Shown one piece after another: positions 7,297-15,184 of a stretch of 64,000 nt of DNA. The translations under genes and the position numbers were made by a program. The notes beneath the pieces were generated by a model, which was not told where the DNA came from, ran no database searches, and saw only the letters and a list, made by a program, of their open reading frames with translations. Positions within the stretch are counted from its first letter, which is position 1, and every line of letters starts with the position of its first letter. The stretch comes from Methylobacteriaceae bacterium (lineage in GTDB: Bacteria; Pseudomonadota; Alphaproteobacteria; Rhizobiales; Beijerinckiaceae). The DNA is taken from positions 1-64,000 of the forward strand of contig CANEZL010000023.1 of assembly GCA_947444195.1 (NCBI GenBank). Reading direction: 5' to 3'.

Positions 7297-10200
7297 GCGG
7301 GGCGGGGCGGAACAGGCCGGCGAGGTCGGGGTGGGTGCCCGCCGCCATCCAGGCGCCGCCCTGCGGATGGATCCGCGTCTGCGGATCGATCGCGCCGGCG
7401 CGGGCCATGGCGGCGAGTTCCGCGAGGGGAAAGGGGCCCTCCACCGCGTCGCGGAACAGGAAGAACAGGTCCTGCGGCGGGGGCGGCGCGGCCGGGGCCT
7501 CGGGGGCCGTGGCGAGGCGCAGGAGCGCGGCGGTCTCGAAGCGCTCCGGGTCGACCGCCCGCTTGTCGAGGGCGCGCAGGGGGGCCGGGTCGGCGGGATC
7601 GCGGTTCGCCTCCCAGGGGTCCACGTCGCCGAGGCTGTCGGGGATCGGCAGCGTGAACCGCTCGATGCCGGCGAGGAGGCGCGCGTGGAGGGCGTCCGGG
7701 TCGCCGGGCAGGCCGCCGGCCTCCCGCGCCGCCCGGAGCCAGCCCTCGGCGAGCGCGGCGGCGACCCCGTGGGCGATCCCGCCGAGGCGGGCCTCGGCGT
7801 CGTAGTTCACGGTCTCGCGGCGGGGCGCGTAGGCGCGCCGGGCGGTCCAGGCGAAGAGGGCGGCGAGGGCCAGCCCCTGGATCGGCGAGAGGGCGGCCTC
7901 GGCGCGGGCCACCGCCGCCTCCAGGGCCGCGCGCTGGGACGGCTCGAACAGGCGGCGGCGGATCGTGCGCTCGGCGCCGATGCTGCGCCGGTCCCCCGGC
8001 TCGAAGGCGAAGCGGTAGACGCCGCTCGCGGGGTCGCGCTGGAACAGGCCGAGGCAGACGCCGCGCAGGAACAGGGCGAGCGCCGCGCGCAGGGCGTCCG
8101 TCTCCGCCGCGCTCGGCGCCACGGGATCGGGGAAGCGCAGATAGTCCTTGTGGTTGTGCAGCGGGATCGCGTCGATGCGCTCCAGTTCCTGCGCGTAGGC
8201 GCCGCGCCAGTCGCGGCGCAGGGGCCCCAGCGCGTCGAGGGGCAGGCCGGAGACCTCGCAGTAGCAGACGATGCGCCCCGGCAATCCCGATTCCACGAAG
8301 CCGATCTCGCCCGCGCCCAGGACCGGCGGCAGGGCCGCGCGCAGGGCCGCGCCGAACTCGGCCTGGAAGGCGCGCGCGCCCTGCACGGCGACGAGGGTCT
8401 TGAACTGGTCGGAGCGCGGCTGGAAGGCGTCGAAGCGGGCGTAGATCCAGGGCAGGCTGCGCAGGAGCATGGTCTCGAGGAGGGTGCGCTGCTCCTGGGG
8501 CGGGATCTCGCGCAGGGCATCGAGCACCGCGGGGATGCGCGCCCGTGCCGGCTGGAGCTGGCGCTTGGCCATGGCGCGCACCGCGTCGAGCAGGTCCGCC
8601 CGGCTCTCCTCCGCCCGCAGCAGCCGGAAGATGGCCTGCGAGCCGCCATAGGCCCGGAAGGCCTCCCGCGCCCAGGCGAGGCGCTCGCCCGCCTCCACCC
8701 GGATCTCCGGCAGGTCGCCGGAGGGCAGGACGAGGAAGGTGCCCCCGGAGGGCCGCGCGATGGCGCCCCGGATCTCGGCGATGTCGCCGCGCAGCTCCGC
8801 GCAGAGGCGGTCCACGTCGGCATGGCCCTGGCGCAGCTCGCCGAGGAGCCCGTCGTAGCGGGCCTCGCCGGTCTCCCCGTCGCGCCCGATGCGCCGGCCG
8901 AGCCGGGCGGCGCATCGGGCGAGCAGTTCCGCCGCCTCCCGGGCCGCGACGGCGCGCAGGCGCAGCACCGCGAAGCCGCGCAGGTCCGCCCGCGCCTGGT
9001 CGAGGTAGCGCTCGCCGTCGCGGCGGCGCGAGAAGACGAGGCCGGGCCGGACCTGATCGAGCCGGGCGAGGCTGTCCGAGAAGTGGACGGAGAGCATCTC
9101 GTCGGCGAGCCGCGCGTAGGTGTCGGCGGCCGCGTTGAGCCGCGCCAGCGCGCCGCCGTCGGCCTCGATCACCGCCTTCATCCCCTCGATGAGCAGGATG
9201 GTGTAGTCGAGCCCGCCCCGCTCCTGATCGTCCAGGCGCTGGTAGAGGGCCTCGCGGAGGGAGCCCGGCCCGTCCGCGAGGAGCCGGTTCTCCAGGCGGG
9301 CGCGCGCCTCCTGCACCTCGGCGCCGCGCGGCCCGTAGGTGGTGTCCGAGCCCGTGCGGCCGAGGATGTCGTCGCGGATGCCGTCGGCGAGCTTGCGCAG
9401 GTTCGGCGCCCAGTCGCGCAGGGCGGCGACCTCGAGGCGGATCGCGTCCACCGCCTCCTCGACGGCGAGCGCCGTCGATTCCTGGATCGAGCCGCCGTCG
9501 GCGCGCTGGAGGAGCGCGCCGACGAGGTCGTACTCGGGGATCGCGGCGGGCGCCGGTTCCAGGACGGGCGGGAAGGCCTCGTAGGCGGAGAAGCGCAGGC
9601 TCAGCCGGTCGGCGAGGAAGCGGTCGCGCTCCTCCACGGCGGGGACGTGGCGCTCGCCCTGGCCGCGGGCGAGGCCGAAGAAGGCCTCGACCATGCCGAG
9701 GCCGGTGCGCAGCGTGGTCTCCTCGAAGGCGAGGCTGCCGCGGGTGGCCACCACCGCCTGGCCGAGGCTCGAATAGTTGAGGGAGAACAGGGCGGCGCGG
9801 GCCCCCTCCCCCGGGGGCGCCCATTTGCGCATCTTGTGCTGGGTCTGGTTCACCCCCACCGAGCGCTTGCGCGCGGAGAATTCCGAATTGCCGAAATCCT
9901 CGAACAGCACGTCGGCGATCATGTCGTAGAGGTCGCCCACCGCCGCCGTGCGCTGGTCGGCGAGGTTGTGGGTGTCGAACAGGTAGACCTCGGAATAGGG
10001 CCGCTCCACGGTGCGGGCGGGCGCCGCGTGGTCGCTCCAGCGCGTCACGTAGGGGGGCTCCGGATTGCCCCGCATGACGTATTCGAGCTCGGAGAGGGTG
10101 GCGAAGCCGTTGGCGAAGACGCGGTCGCGGTTGGCCCCGGCATAGCCCGAGGGCAGGACGAGGAAGAGTTCCACCGCATCCGGCCGCTTCGGCGTCTCGA

Positions 10201-10825
10201 TGGAGGAGAGGGCGTAGCCCGCATCGATCAGCGCGCCCGAGCCCGTACCGCCGGCCGCCGAGGCGACGACGACCACGCGCAGGTCCGCCCCCGTGTCGAG
10301 GCCGAGGGCGCGCAGGCGCGCCTCGTTCGAGACGTTGGCGAGCACGGTGGAGGCCTTGGCCACGGCCCGGCCGGTGAAGTTGGCCTGCGCGTCGAAGAAC
10401 AGGAGCCGGGCGATGCTGCGGATCTGGCCCGCGCCCTTCGCGGAATCGATGCGCGAGAGGTCGCGGGCGGGGAGCCAGGCGTCGATATGCGGGTAGTTGC
10501 GGCGCTCCGCCTGGTAGCGGGCGAGGTCCACCGCCTTCTGCAGGGTCTCTCCCTCGCTGAAGGCGACCTTGGCGGCGAGCGGATCGGTGCGGGTCGCCCG
10601 GTCGCTCTCGCGGGCCTCCAGGGTGTCGGTGTCGAAGTAGAGGAAGCCGGCCGCCGGGAACTGGTCGATGGCCGGGAGCCGCGTGCCGTTCCAGTCCGCC
10701 TGGAGGATGCGGCGGCGCAGGCGCAGGAGCACCTCCATGCCCGTGCCCCCGAGGGCCACGAACACGGTGGGCCGGACCTTCAGGAGCGCGTCGCCGCCGG
10801 CCTGTCCCCGAGAATCGTTCGCCAT
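7289..10825 (-). CDS. Tubulin/FtsZ-like protein with C-terminal GYF-type domain
   Basis: This 1178-residue protein begins with a tubulin-superfamily GTPase domain of the Tubulin_2 type. VFVALGGTGMEVLLRLRRR (about 21-39) is the first nucleotide loop, and SAAGGTGSGALIDAG (about 189-203) is the tubulin signature. A long helical middle region follows. The last 65 or so residues (DLFFLFRDAVEGPFPLAELA and later GAWMAAGTHPDLAGLF) match a GYF_2-like peptide-binding domain. It is the last gene of a tightly packed operon with a membrane protein, a vWA-like secreted protein and an uncharacterised protein. Families of FtsZ-like proteins with such partners have been proposed to act in membrane remodelling; a role here is inference. 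GGAG precedes the ATG at 10825. Confidence 0.8.
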   Translation of the reverse strand: MANDSRGQAGGDALLKVRPTVFVALGGTGMEVLLRLRRRILQADWNGTRLPAIDQFPAAGFLYFDTDTLEARESDRATRTDPLAAKVAFSEGETLQKAVDLARYQAERRNYPHIDAWLPARDLSRIDSAKGAGQIRSIARLLFFDAQANFTGRAVAKASTVLANVSNEARLRALGLDTGADLRVVVVASAAGGTGSGALIDAGYALSSIETPKRPDAVELFLVLPSGYAGANRDRVFANGFATLSELEYVMRGNPEPPYVTRWSDHAAPARTVERPYSEVYLFDTHNLADQRTAAVGDLYDMIADVLFEDFGNSEFSARKRSVGVNQTQHKMRKWAPPGEGARAALFSLNYSSLGQAVVATRGSLAFEETTLRTGLGMVEAFFGLARGQGERHVPAVEERDRFLADRLSLRFSAYEAFPPVLEPAPAAIPEYDLVGALLQRADGGSIQESTALAVEEAVDAIRLEVAALRDWAPNLRKLADGIRDDILGRTGSDTTYGPRGAEVQEARARLENRLLADGPGSLREALYQRLDDQERGGLDYTILLIEGMKAVIEADGGALARLNAAADTYARLADEMLSVHFSDSLARLDQVRPGLVFSRRRDGERYLDQARADLRGFAVLRLRAVAAREAAELLARCAARLGRRIGRDGETGEARYDGLLGELRQGHADVDRLCAELRGDIAEIRGAIARPSGGTFLVLPSGDLPEIRVEAGERLAWAREAFRAYGGSQAIFRLLRAEESRADLLDAVRAMAKRQLQPARARIPAVLDALREIPPQEQRTLLETMLLRSLPWIYARFDAFQPRSDQFKTLVAVQGARAFQAEFGAALRAALPPVLGAGEIGFVESGLPGRIVCYCEVSGLPLDALGPLRRDWRGAYAQELERIDAIPLHNHKDYLRFPDPVAPSAAETDALRAALALFLRGVCLGLFQRDPASGVYRFAFEPGDRRSIGAERTIRRRLFEPSQRAALEAAVARAEAALSPIQGLALAALFAWTARRAYAPRRETVNYDAEARLGGIAHGVAAALAEGWLRAAREAGGLPGDPDALHARLLAGIERFTLPIPDSLGDVDPWEANRDPADPAPLRALDKRAVDPERFETAALLRLATAPEAPAAPPPPQDLFFLFRDAVEGPFPLAELAAMARAGAIDPQTRIHPQGGAWMAAGTHPDLAGLFRPAPPA

Positions 10826-10838
10826 GGGAAGGGCTCCT

Positions 10839-11327
10839 TCAGCGCCGGCGCTGCGGCGCGCGCACGAACAGCACCGCCGCCACCGTGAACAGGACGGCGC
10901 AGACGCCGAGGCCGGCCGCGAGGCCGAGCCAGTGCCGCCAGAGATCGCCGAGCGCCGCGGTGACGAGGACGACGGCCGTGAGCATCAGCGCCGAGAACAG
11001 CATCCAGGCGGCGCCGTTGGCCGCGTCGAGGGCGGCCCGGCGGCCGACGAGGTGGGCGCGCACGCTGCCGCGCACGTAGAGGAACACCACCGCGAGCACG
11101 AGGAGCAGGCCGAGGCCGAGCACGGTCTCCGCGGTGCTCGGCCCCCGCGACAGGCTGGAGAAGGGCGAGGCGGGGGCCGCTGTGCCGGGCGCCCCCGAGG
11201 CTGGCGCCCCCGGGGCCGGCGCCTCCGTGCGCGGCGGCGCGGCGGGGGGCGGGATCGTGAAATCCGTCGTCGGCGCGGGCCGGGACGCCGGGGGCTGGGT
11301 GCTCTGGGCCTGGGCGGAACCGATCAT
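10839..11327 (-). CDS. Two-helix membrane protein of the tubulin-like operon
   Basis: The 162-residue product starts MIGSAQAQSTQPPASRP, then a Pro/Ala-rich tether, then two hydrophobic segments, TVLGLGLLLVLAVVFLYVRG and a C-terminal one around LAAGLGVCAVLFTVAAVLFV. The start overlaps the stop of the vWA-like gene (ATGA), with AGGAG upstream, so the two are translationally coupled. It ends 13 bases before the tubulin-like gene. No named family was recognised. A membrane anchor or scaffold for the tubulin-like protein is the simplest guess. Confidence 0.7.
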   Translation of the reverse strand: MIGSAQAQSTQPPASRPAPTTDFTIPPPAAPPRTEAPAPGAPASGAPGTAAPASPFSSLSRGPSTAETVLGLGLLLVLAVVFLYVRGSVRAHLVGRRAALDAANGAAWMLFSALMLTAVVLVTAALGDLWRHWLGLAAGLGVCAVLFTVAAVLFVRAPQRRR

Positions 11328-12856
11328 CGGCGCTCCTGATGCTGCGGCGCGGCCGAGGCGCCGGAACCGGGCGAGGGCTGGGGCACGGGATCGACGCGCG
11401 GCGCGCCGAACAGCCCGGCCCGGACGCGCCAGCGGCTCCCGTCCGGGGCGCGCAGGGTCTGGGCCCGGAAGGGCCGCAGGGTGACGCGGCGGGGATGGCC
11501 GCCGAGGCTGACCGTGCACAGACGCGGCCGGCCCGCATAGAGGAGCGCGCCCGCCGCCGCGGCCGCGAGCCCCAGGAGGCCGAGGCCGGCGGCGAGGAGG
11601 GGCCAGGGCGAGGCGCGCACGACGATGCGGACCGGCAGGGCCGAGGCGGTCTGCGTGACCGCGCGGAAATCGAGGAAGATGTCGGGCATCCGCTGCTCGA
11701 CGCCCGCCTGCCCCTCGGCGAGGAGGCCGCTCCCGAAGATCGGCCGCACCCGTTCGAGGAAGGCGGGATCGAGGTCGAGCACGAGGTCGCGCAGGGTGAT
11801 CGAGAGGGTGCCGTCCACCACCCGGTCGTCGGCGAGCAGGGCGGCGAGCCCGCCCGGGCGCGGCAGCGGCGGGATGGCGAGGTCGACGGTGAGCGGCGCG
11901 CCCTCGGAGCCGGCCCCGAGATTCGCGACCCGCGCCGGGGCCACGGCGGCGCGGGCGAGCGCCGCCTCGCCCGCGCCGATCTCGCGCCAGTCGATAGAGA
12001 CGGTGCCGGAGACGACGCGCTGCGGGTAGAAACCGCTGCGCAGGCGGGCGCGCAGGCGCAGATGCGCGCCCTCCGCCGCGCGGGCGCCGGCGACCACGAG
12101 GACGCCGTTCTGCATCGCGGCATCGAGGCCCCCCGCCTCCACGGCCTCCACCGCGAGGCTGACGCCGCCGGCGAGGGCGGGCTTCAGCATCACCGGGGGG
12201 AAGCTGAACAGGGCGCGCATCGGCGCCGAGGCGAGGATCGCGTTGAGCGCCCGGCCGCCCTCCGCCCCGTAGCCGATGCCGTAGACGACGAAGCCGCCCT
12301 CGCGGAAGTTGCGGCCCTGCAGGGGCATCCGCACCGGATAGGCGGCGATCCGCGCGATCGGCTCGGCCCCGCGCAGGCTCTCGTAGAAGGCGCGGGTGTT
12401 GGCCTGGACCTCCGGGCTGTTGCCGGGGGCGTTCTTGTTGTTCGTCACCATCCAGATCACGCCCTCCCGCCCCCGCAGGACGGTGCGGACGGTGCCGAGC
12501 AGCGCGCCGTTGAAATCGGCATCCGTGTAGGCGCGCCCGCCCGCCTTGAGGGGCAGGTCGATCCGGTCGATGGCCGCGCCCACGGCCCGCGCGTCGTAGG
12601 CGCCCTCGTAGAGCACCTGCGGCGCGGCGCGGCCGGGCACCTGGCCCTCCTGGTTGAAGGCCGCCACCGAGACCGGGCCGTCCCCGTACCGGGCGGCCGC
12701 GGCGAGCGCCTTCAGGAGGGGGCGGAACTGCGCGTCGGGGGCCGTGAGGAAGGGCTCCATCCAGCCGGAATTCTGCACGAGGAGGACCTGGCGCAGCTCC
12801 GCCCGCGCGGGCCCGGCGCAGGCGAGAAGGAGGCAGAGGACGAGGAGGCGCCTCAC
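11324..12856 (-). CDS. Secreted, membrane-anchored vWA-like protein of the tubulin-like operon
   Basis: The 510-residue product has an N-terminal signal peptide (VRRLLVLCLLLACAGPARA), a vWA-like fold beginning LRQVLLVQNSGWMEPF, and a single transmembrane segment around PLLAAGLGLLGLAAAAAGALL (about residue 415) before a cytoplasmic tail of about 75 residues. The segment VQNSGWM sits where vWA proteins carry DxSxS, so the metal site looks degenerate. A GTG start overlaps the upstream stop (GTGA), and its own stop overlaps the next ATG. Together with the membrane protein and tubulin-like protein this looks like an envelope-spanning complex. Assignment to vWA is by motif and predicted strand pattern only. 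Confidence 0.6.
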   Translation of the reverse strand: MRRLLVLCLLLACAGPARAELRQVLLVQNSGWMEPFLTAPDAQFRPLLKALAAAARYGDGPVSVAAFNQEGQVPGRAAPQVLYEGAYDARAVGAAIDRIDLPLKAGGRAYTDADFNGALLGTVRTVLRGREGVIWMVTNNKNAPGNSPEVQANTRAFYESLRGAEPIARIAAYPVRMPLQGRNFREGGFVVYGIGYGAEGGRALNAILASAPMRALFSFPPVMLKPALAGGVSLAVEAVEAGGLDAAMQNGVLVVAGARAAEGAHLRLRARLRSGFYPQRVVSGTVSIDWREIGAGEAALARAAVAPARVANLGAGSEGAPLTVDLAIPPLPRPGGLAALLADDRVVDGTLSITLRDLVLDLDPAFLERVRPIFGSGLLAEGQAGVEQRMPDIFLDFRAVTQTASALPVRIVVRASPWPLLAAGLGLLGLAAAAAGALLYAGRPRLCTVSLGGHPRRVTLRPFRAQTLRAPDGSRWRVRAGLFGAPRVDPVPQPSPGSGASAAPQHQERR

Positions 12857-14202
12857 CGGAAGCGCACCGCGAAGCTGCGCCCCCGCCGCTCGCGCCGGCT
12901 GTAGAGGTGGAGCCGGCCGCCGCCGAGGCAGGCGCGGGCATCGGCGAGGGATCCCACCTCCAGGCTCGCGGGCAGCCGCGTCAGCCCGGCGCCGTGGGCG
13001 TGGTGGAGCACGTAGCCGGTGAGCGGGCGCGGGAAGGGCAGGCCGCGGATCGCCTCGGCGGTGGGGCTCTCGAGCCGGAGCGCCAGGAGCAGGGTGTCGC
13101 GCGGCAGGGCCAGGAGCGGCACGAGCAGGCTGCCCGCGTAGGCGCCGAGCGTCAGCGCCTCCGCCGGGGCGTCCCAGGGCGGATCGAAGCGCTCGCCCGC
13201 GGCGTAGCTCACGCCGCCCGCCGCGCAATGGGGCCCGTCAAGGCCGTGCAGGAGGTCGCCCGGGGCCAGGGCGGCGTAGTGGTAGCGCCCCGCCCGCAAT
13301 CCGAGCTGGTGCAGGATGCCCGAGCGGTCGCGGTAGGGCGACTGGGCGAGGATCGGAGCGAAGCCCGCGGGCCAGGGCAGGAAGCGCGGGGGCGCCCCGT
13401 CCGCGGTCCGGATCAGGAAACCCGCCTCCGCCGGCCAGAACGCGTCGCCGAGGCGGTTCAGGACGGGGGCGGCGACGAGGCCGGGAAGAGCGGGCAGCGG
13501 CGCGAGCGCGAGGGGGCCCACCCCTTCGCCCGCCCGCACGGGCGCCTCCGCCAGCACCGGCTCGCCCGCGGCGAGCCCCGGCGCCGCGAGGCGGTCGCCG
13601 ATCCGGGCCGGGCCGGCCAGGAAGCGGAGATCCGGCCGGCCGAGGGCGGCATGGCCGAGCCCGGCACCGAGCTGGGGCAGGGCCACCGTCACCAGGGCGT
13701 CCCGCGTGGCGTAGGCGAAGCCCTCCGGCCCCGCCGCAAGGGCGTGGGCGCCGGGCGGCAGGTCCGCCGGCGGCAGGCGGCCGAGGGGAATCCAGCCCTC
13801 CGGGGCGCGCCATTCGAGGAGGCCGAGATTCTCCTGGAAGACGCAGAGCATCGCGGGCCGGCCGGCCCGGAACAGGGCCGGGACGCCGGCCGGAAGCGGC
13901 AGGTCGGCGGCCGAATCCGCCTCCACCGCGAGGATGTCGCCCGCGGGCTCGGGGGCGTCGGGCGCCAGGGCCGCGCCGGTGAGCGGATCGTGCCTGAAGC
14001 GGGCCGGATAGGGGCCGCCCGCGCCCCGGCGCAGGCCGAGGAAGGCGAGGCGCGGATCGTCGGCGGACAGGGTGAGGCCCGCCACCTCCACCGCGGCGAG
14101 GCGCCCCTCCGCGAAGCGCCAGTGCTGGCGGGCAGCGAGATTGGTCACGGCAGGATCCGGATCGATCGGCCAGATTCCGTTCAGGGCCTCGGGCAAGCTC
14201 AT
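12853..14202 (-). CDS. Uncharacterised protein, first gene of the tubulin-like operon
   Basis: This 449-residue protein starts MSLPEALNGIWPIDPDPAVT and has no signal peptide or long hydrophobic helix. It is rich in short Gly/Pro-punctuated strands such as EGFAYATRDALVTVALPQLG and AGFLIRTADGAPPRFLPW, which suggests a repeated beta structure, perhaps a propeller. I do not recognise a family. Its stop overlaps the GTG of the vWA-like gene, so it belongs to the same transcript. The ribosome-binding site is weak, and the ATG at 14202 was chosen because upstream sequence is not protein-like. Confidence 0.65.
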   Translation of the reverse strand: MSLPEALNGIWPIDPDPAVTNLAARQHWRFAEGRLAAVEVAGLTLSADDPRLAFLGLRRGAGGPYPARFRHDPLTGAALAPDAPEPAGDILAVEADSAADLPLPAGVPALFRAGRPAMLCVFQENLGLLEWRAPEGWIPLGRLPPADLPPGAHALAAGPEGFAYATRDALVTVALPQLGAGLGHAALGRPDLRFLAGPARIGDRLAAPGLAAGEPVLAEAPVRAGEGVGPLALAPLPALPGLVAAPVLNRLGDAFWPAEAGFLIRTADGAPPRFLPWPAGFAPILAQSPYRDRSGILHQLGLRAGRYHYAALAPGDLLHGLDGPHCAAGGVSYAAGERFDPPWDAPAEALTLGAYAGSLLVPLLALPRDTLLLALRLESPTAEAIRGLPFPRPLTGYVLHHAHGAGLTRLPASLEVGSLADARACLGGGRLHLYSRRERRGRSFAVRFR

Positions 14203-14308
14203 CGGGGGTTCGAGCGGGGTCCGGAACCGGGACGGCGCGACCTTCCGCGATTCCGCGCGCCTTTGAAAGCCCGCGCCCGCCGCGGAATCCACCGCTTTCC
14301 GCGCCCCA

Positions 14309-14941
14309 TCAGGGAATGTCGAGGATCTTGTGGGTCTGGAGCGAGAGGCGCCAGCGCGCGTGCCTGCGGCAGTAATCGACCGCGGCGCGGGTGTTGGCCG
14401 CCCGCGCCGCGCCGTCCATGGGCTGGAGAAAGTGGTGGCCGAAGGCGAGATCGGCGAAGGCTTCCGGATCGAGCCCCGCCTGCGGGAAGACGAGCTTCAG
14501 TTCGTGGCCCGCGCGCTGGACCAGGGGATTGCCGGCCTTGGGACTGACGCAGATCCAGTCGATGTCGGCGGGCGCCGCCAGGGTGCCGTTGGTCTCCACC
14601 GCCACCGTGAAGCCCCGGGCACGGACGGCCGCGATCAGGGCGGCGTCGAGCTGGAGCAGGGGCTCGCCGCCGGTGAAGACCACGTAATGGGCCCGGGGCC
14701 CGCCCTCCCAGGTGTCCGCGATCGCCGCGGCCAGGGCGTCCGCATCGGCGAAGCGCCCGCCGCCCGGCCCGTCGAGGCCGACGAAATCGGTGTCGCAGAA
14801 GCGGCAGGCCGCCCCGGCCCGATCCTCCTCCCGGCCGGACCAGAGATTGCAGCCGGCGAAGCGGCAGAACACCGCCGCCCTTCCCGCCTGCGCGCCCTCG
14901 CCCTGGAGCGTGTGGAACAGTTCCTTGACCGCGTATGCCAT
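14309..14941 (-). CDS. queE: 7-carboxy-7-deazaguanine synthase
   Basis: QueE is the radical-SAM enzyme that makes the 7-deazaguanine core of queuosine and related bases. The 210-residue protein has the atypical cluster motif C-x14-C-x2-C (CNLWSGREEDRAGAACRFC at about 32-50), the FTGGEPLLQ segment that binds SAM, and VAVETNGT. The start MAYAVKELFHTLQGEGAQAG matches the family. The other queuosine genes are not in this window. It stands alone beside the tubulin-like operon. Confidence 0.93.
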   Translation of the reverse strand: MAYAVKELFHTLQGEGAQAGRAAVFCRFAGCNLWSGREEDRAGAACRFCDTDFVGLDGPGGGRFADADALAAAIADTWEGGPRAHYVVFTGGEPLLQLDAALIAAVRARGFTVAVETNGTLAAPADIDWICVSPKAGNPLVQRAGHELKLVFPQAGLDPEAFADLAFGHHFLQPMDGAARAANTRAAVDYCRRHARWRLSLQTHKILDIP

Positions 14942-15184
14942 CGTTCCGCCATGGGCCCGCACGGGCCGGATCCGCGATCCGCACATAAGGGCGGACGGCG
15001 CCCCGCGCCACAGCGCGCCGCCATCCTCTCGCCACGGTGGCCGCGTTGAAGGGCCCACGGGGTGCAGATCCGCTCGACCGGGCATGCCGGACCTCGACCA
15101 TCGCCCCGCGCGCCCCATCTCCGGCGCGGCAGCGGGACGGCGGCCCTCCGGCGGCGCGGCGTTGCTTCTCTCGAGTCAGGCCTG

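Noticed and set aside
7331-10888. 1185-residue plus-strand ORF opposite the tubulin-like gene
   Set aside because: A high-GC shadow frame: Arg/Gly/Val-rich with no domain, while the minus strand has tubulin and GYF motifs.
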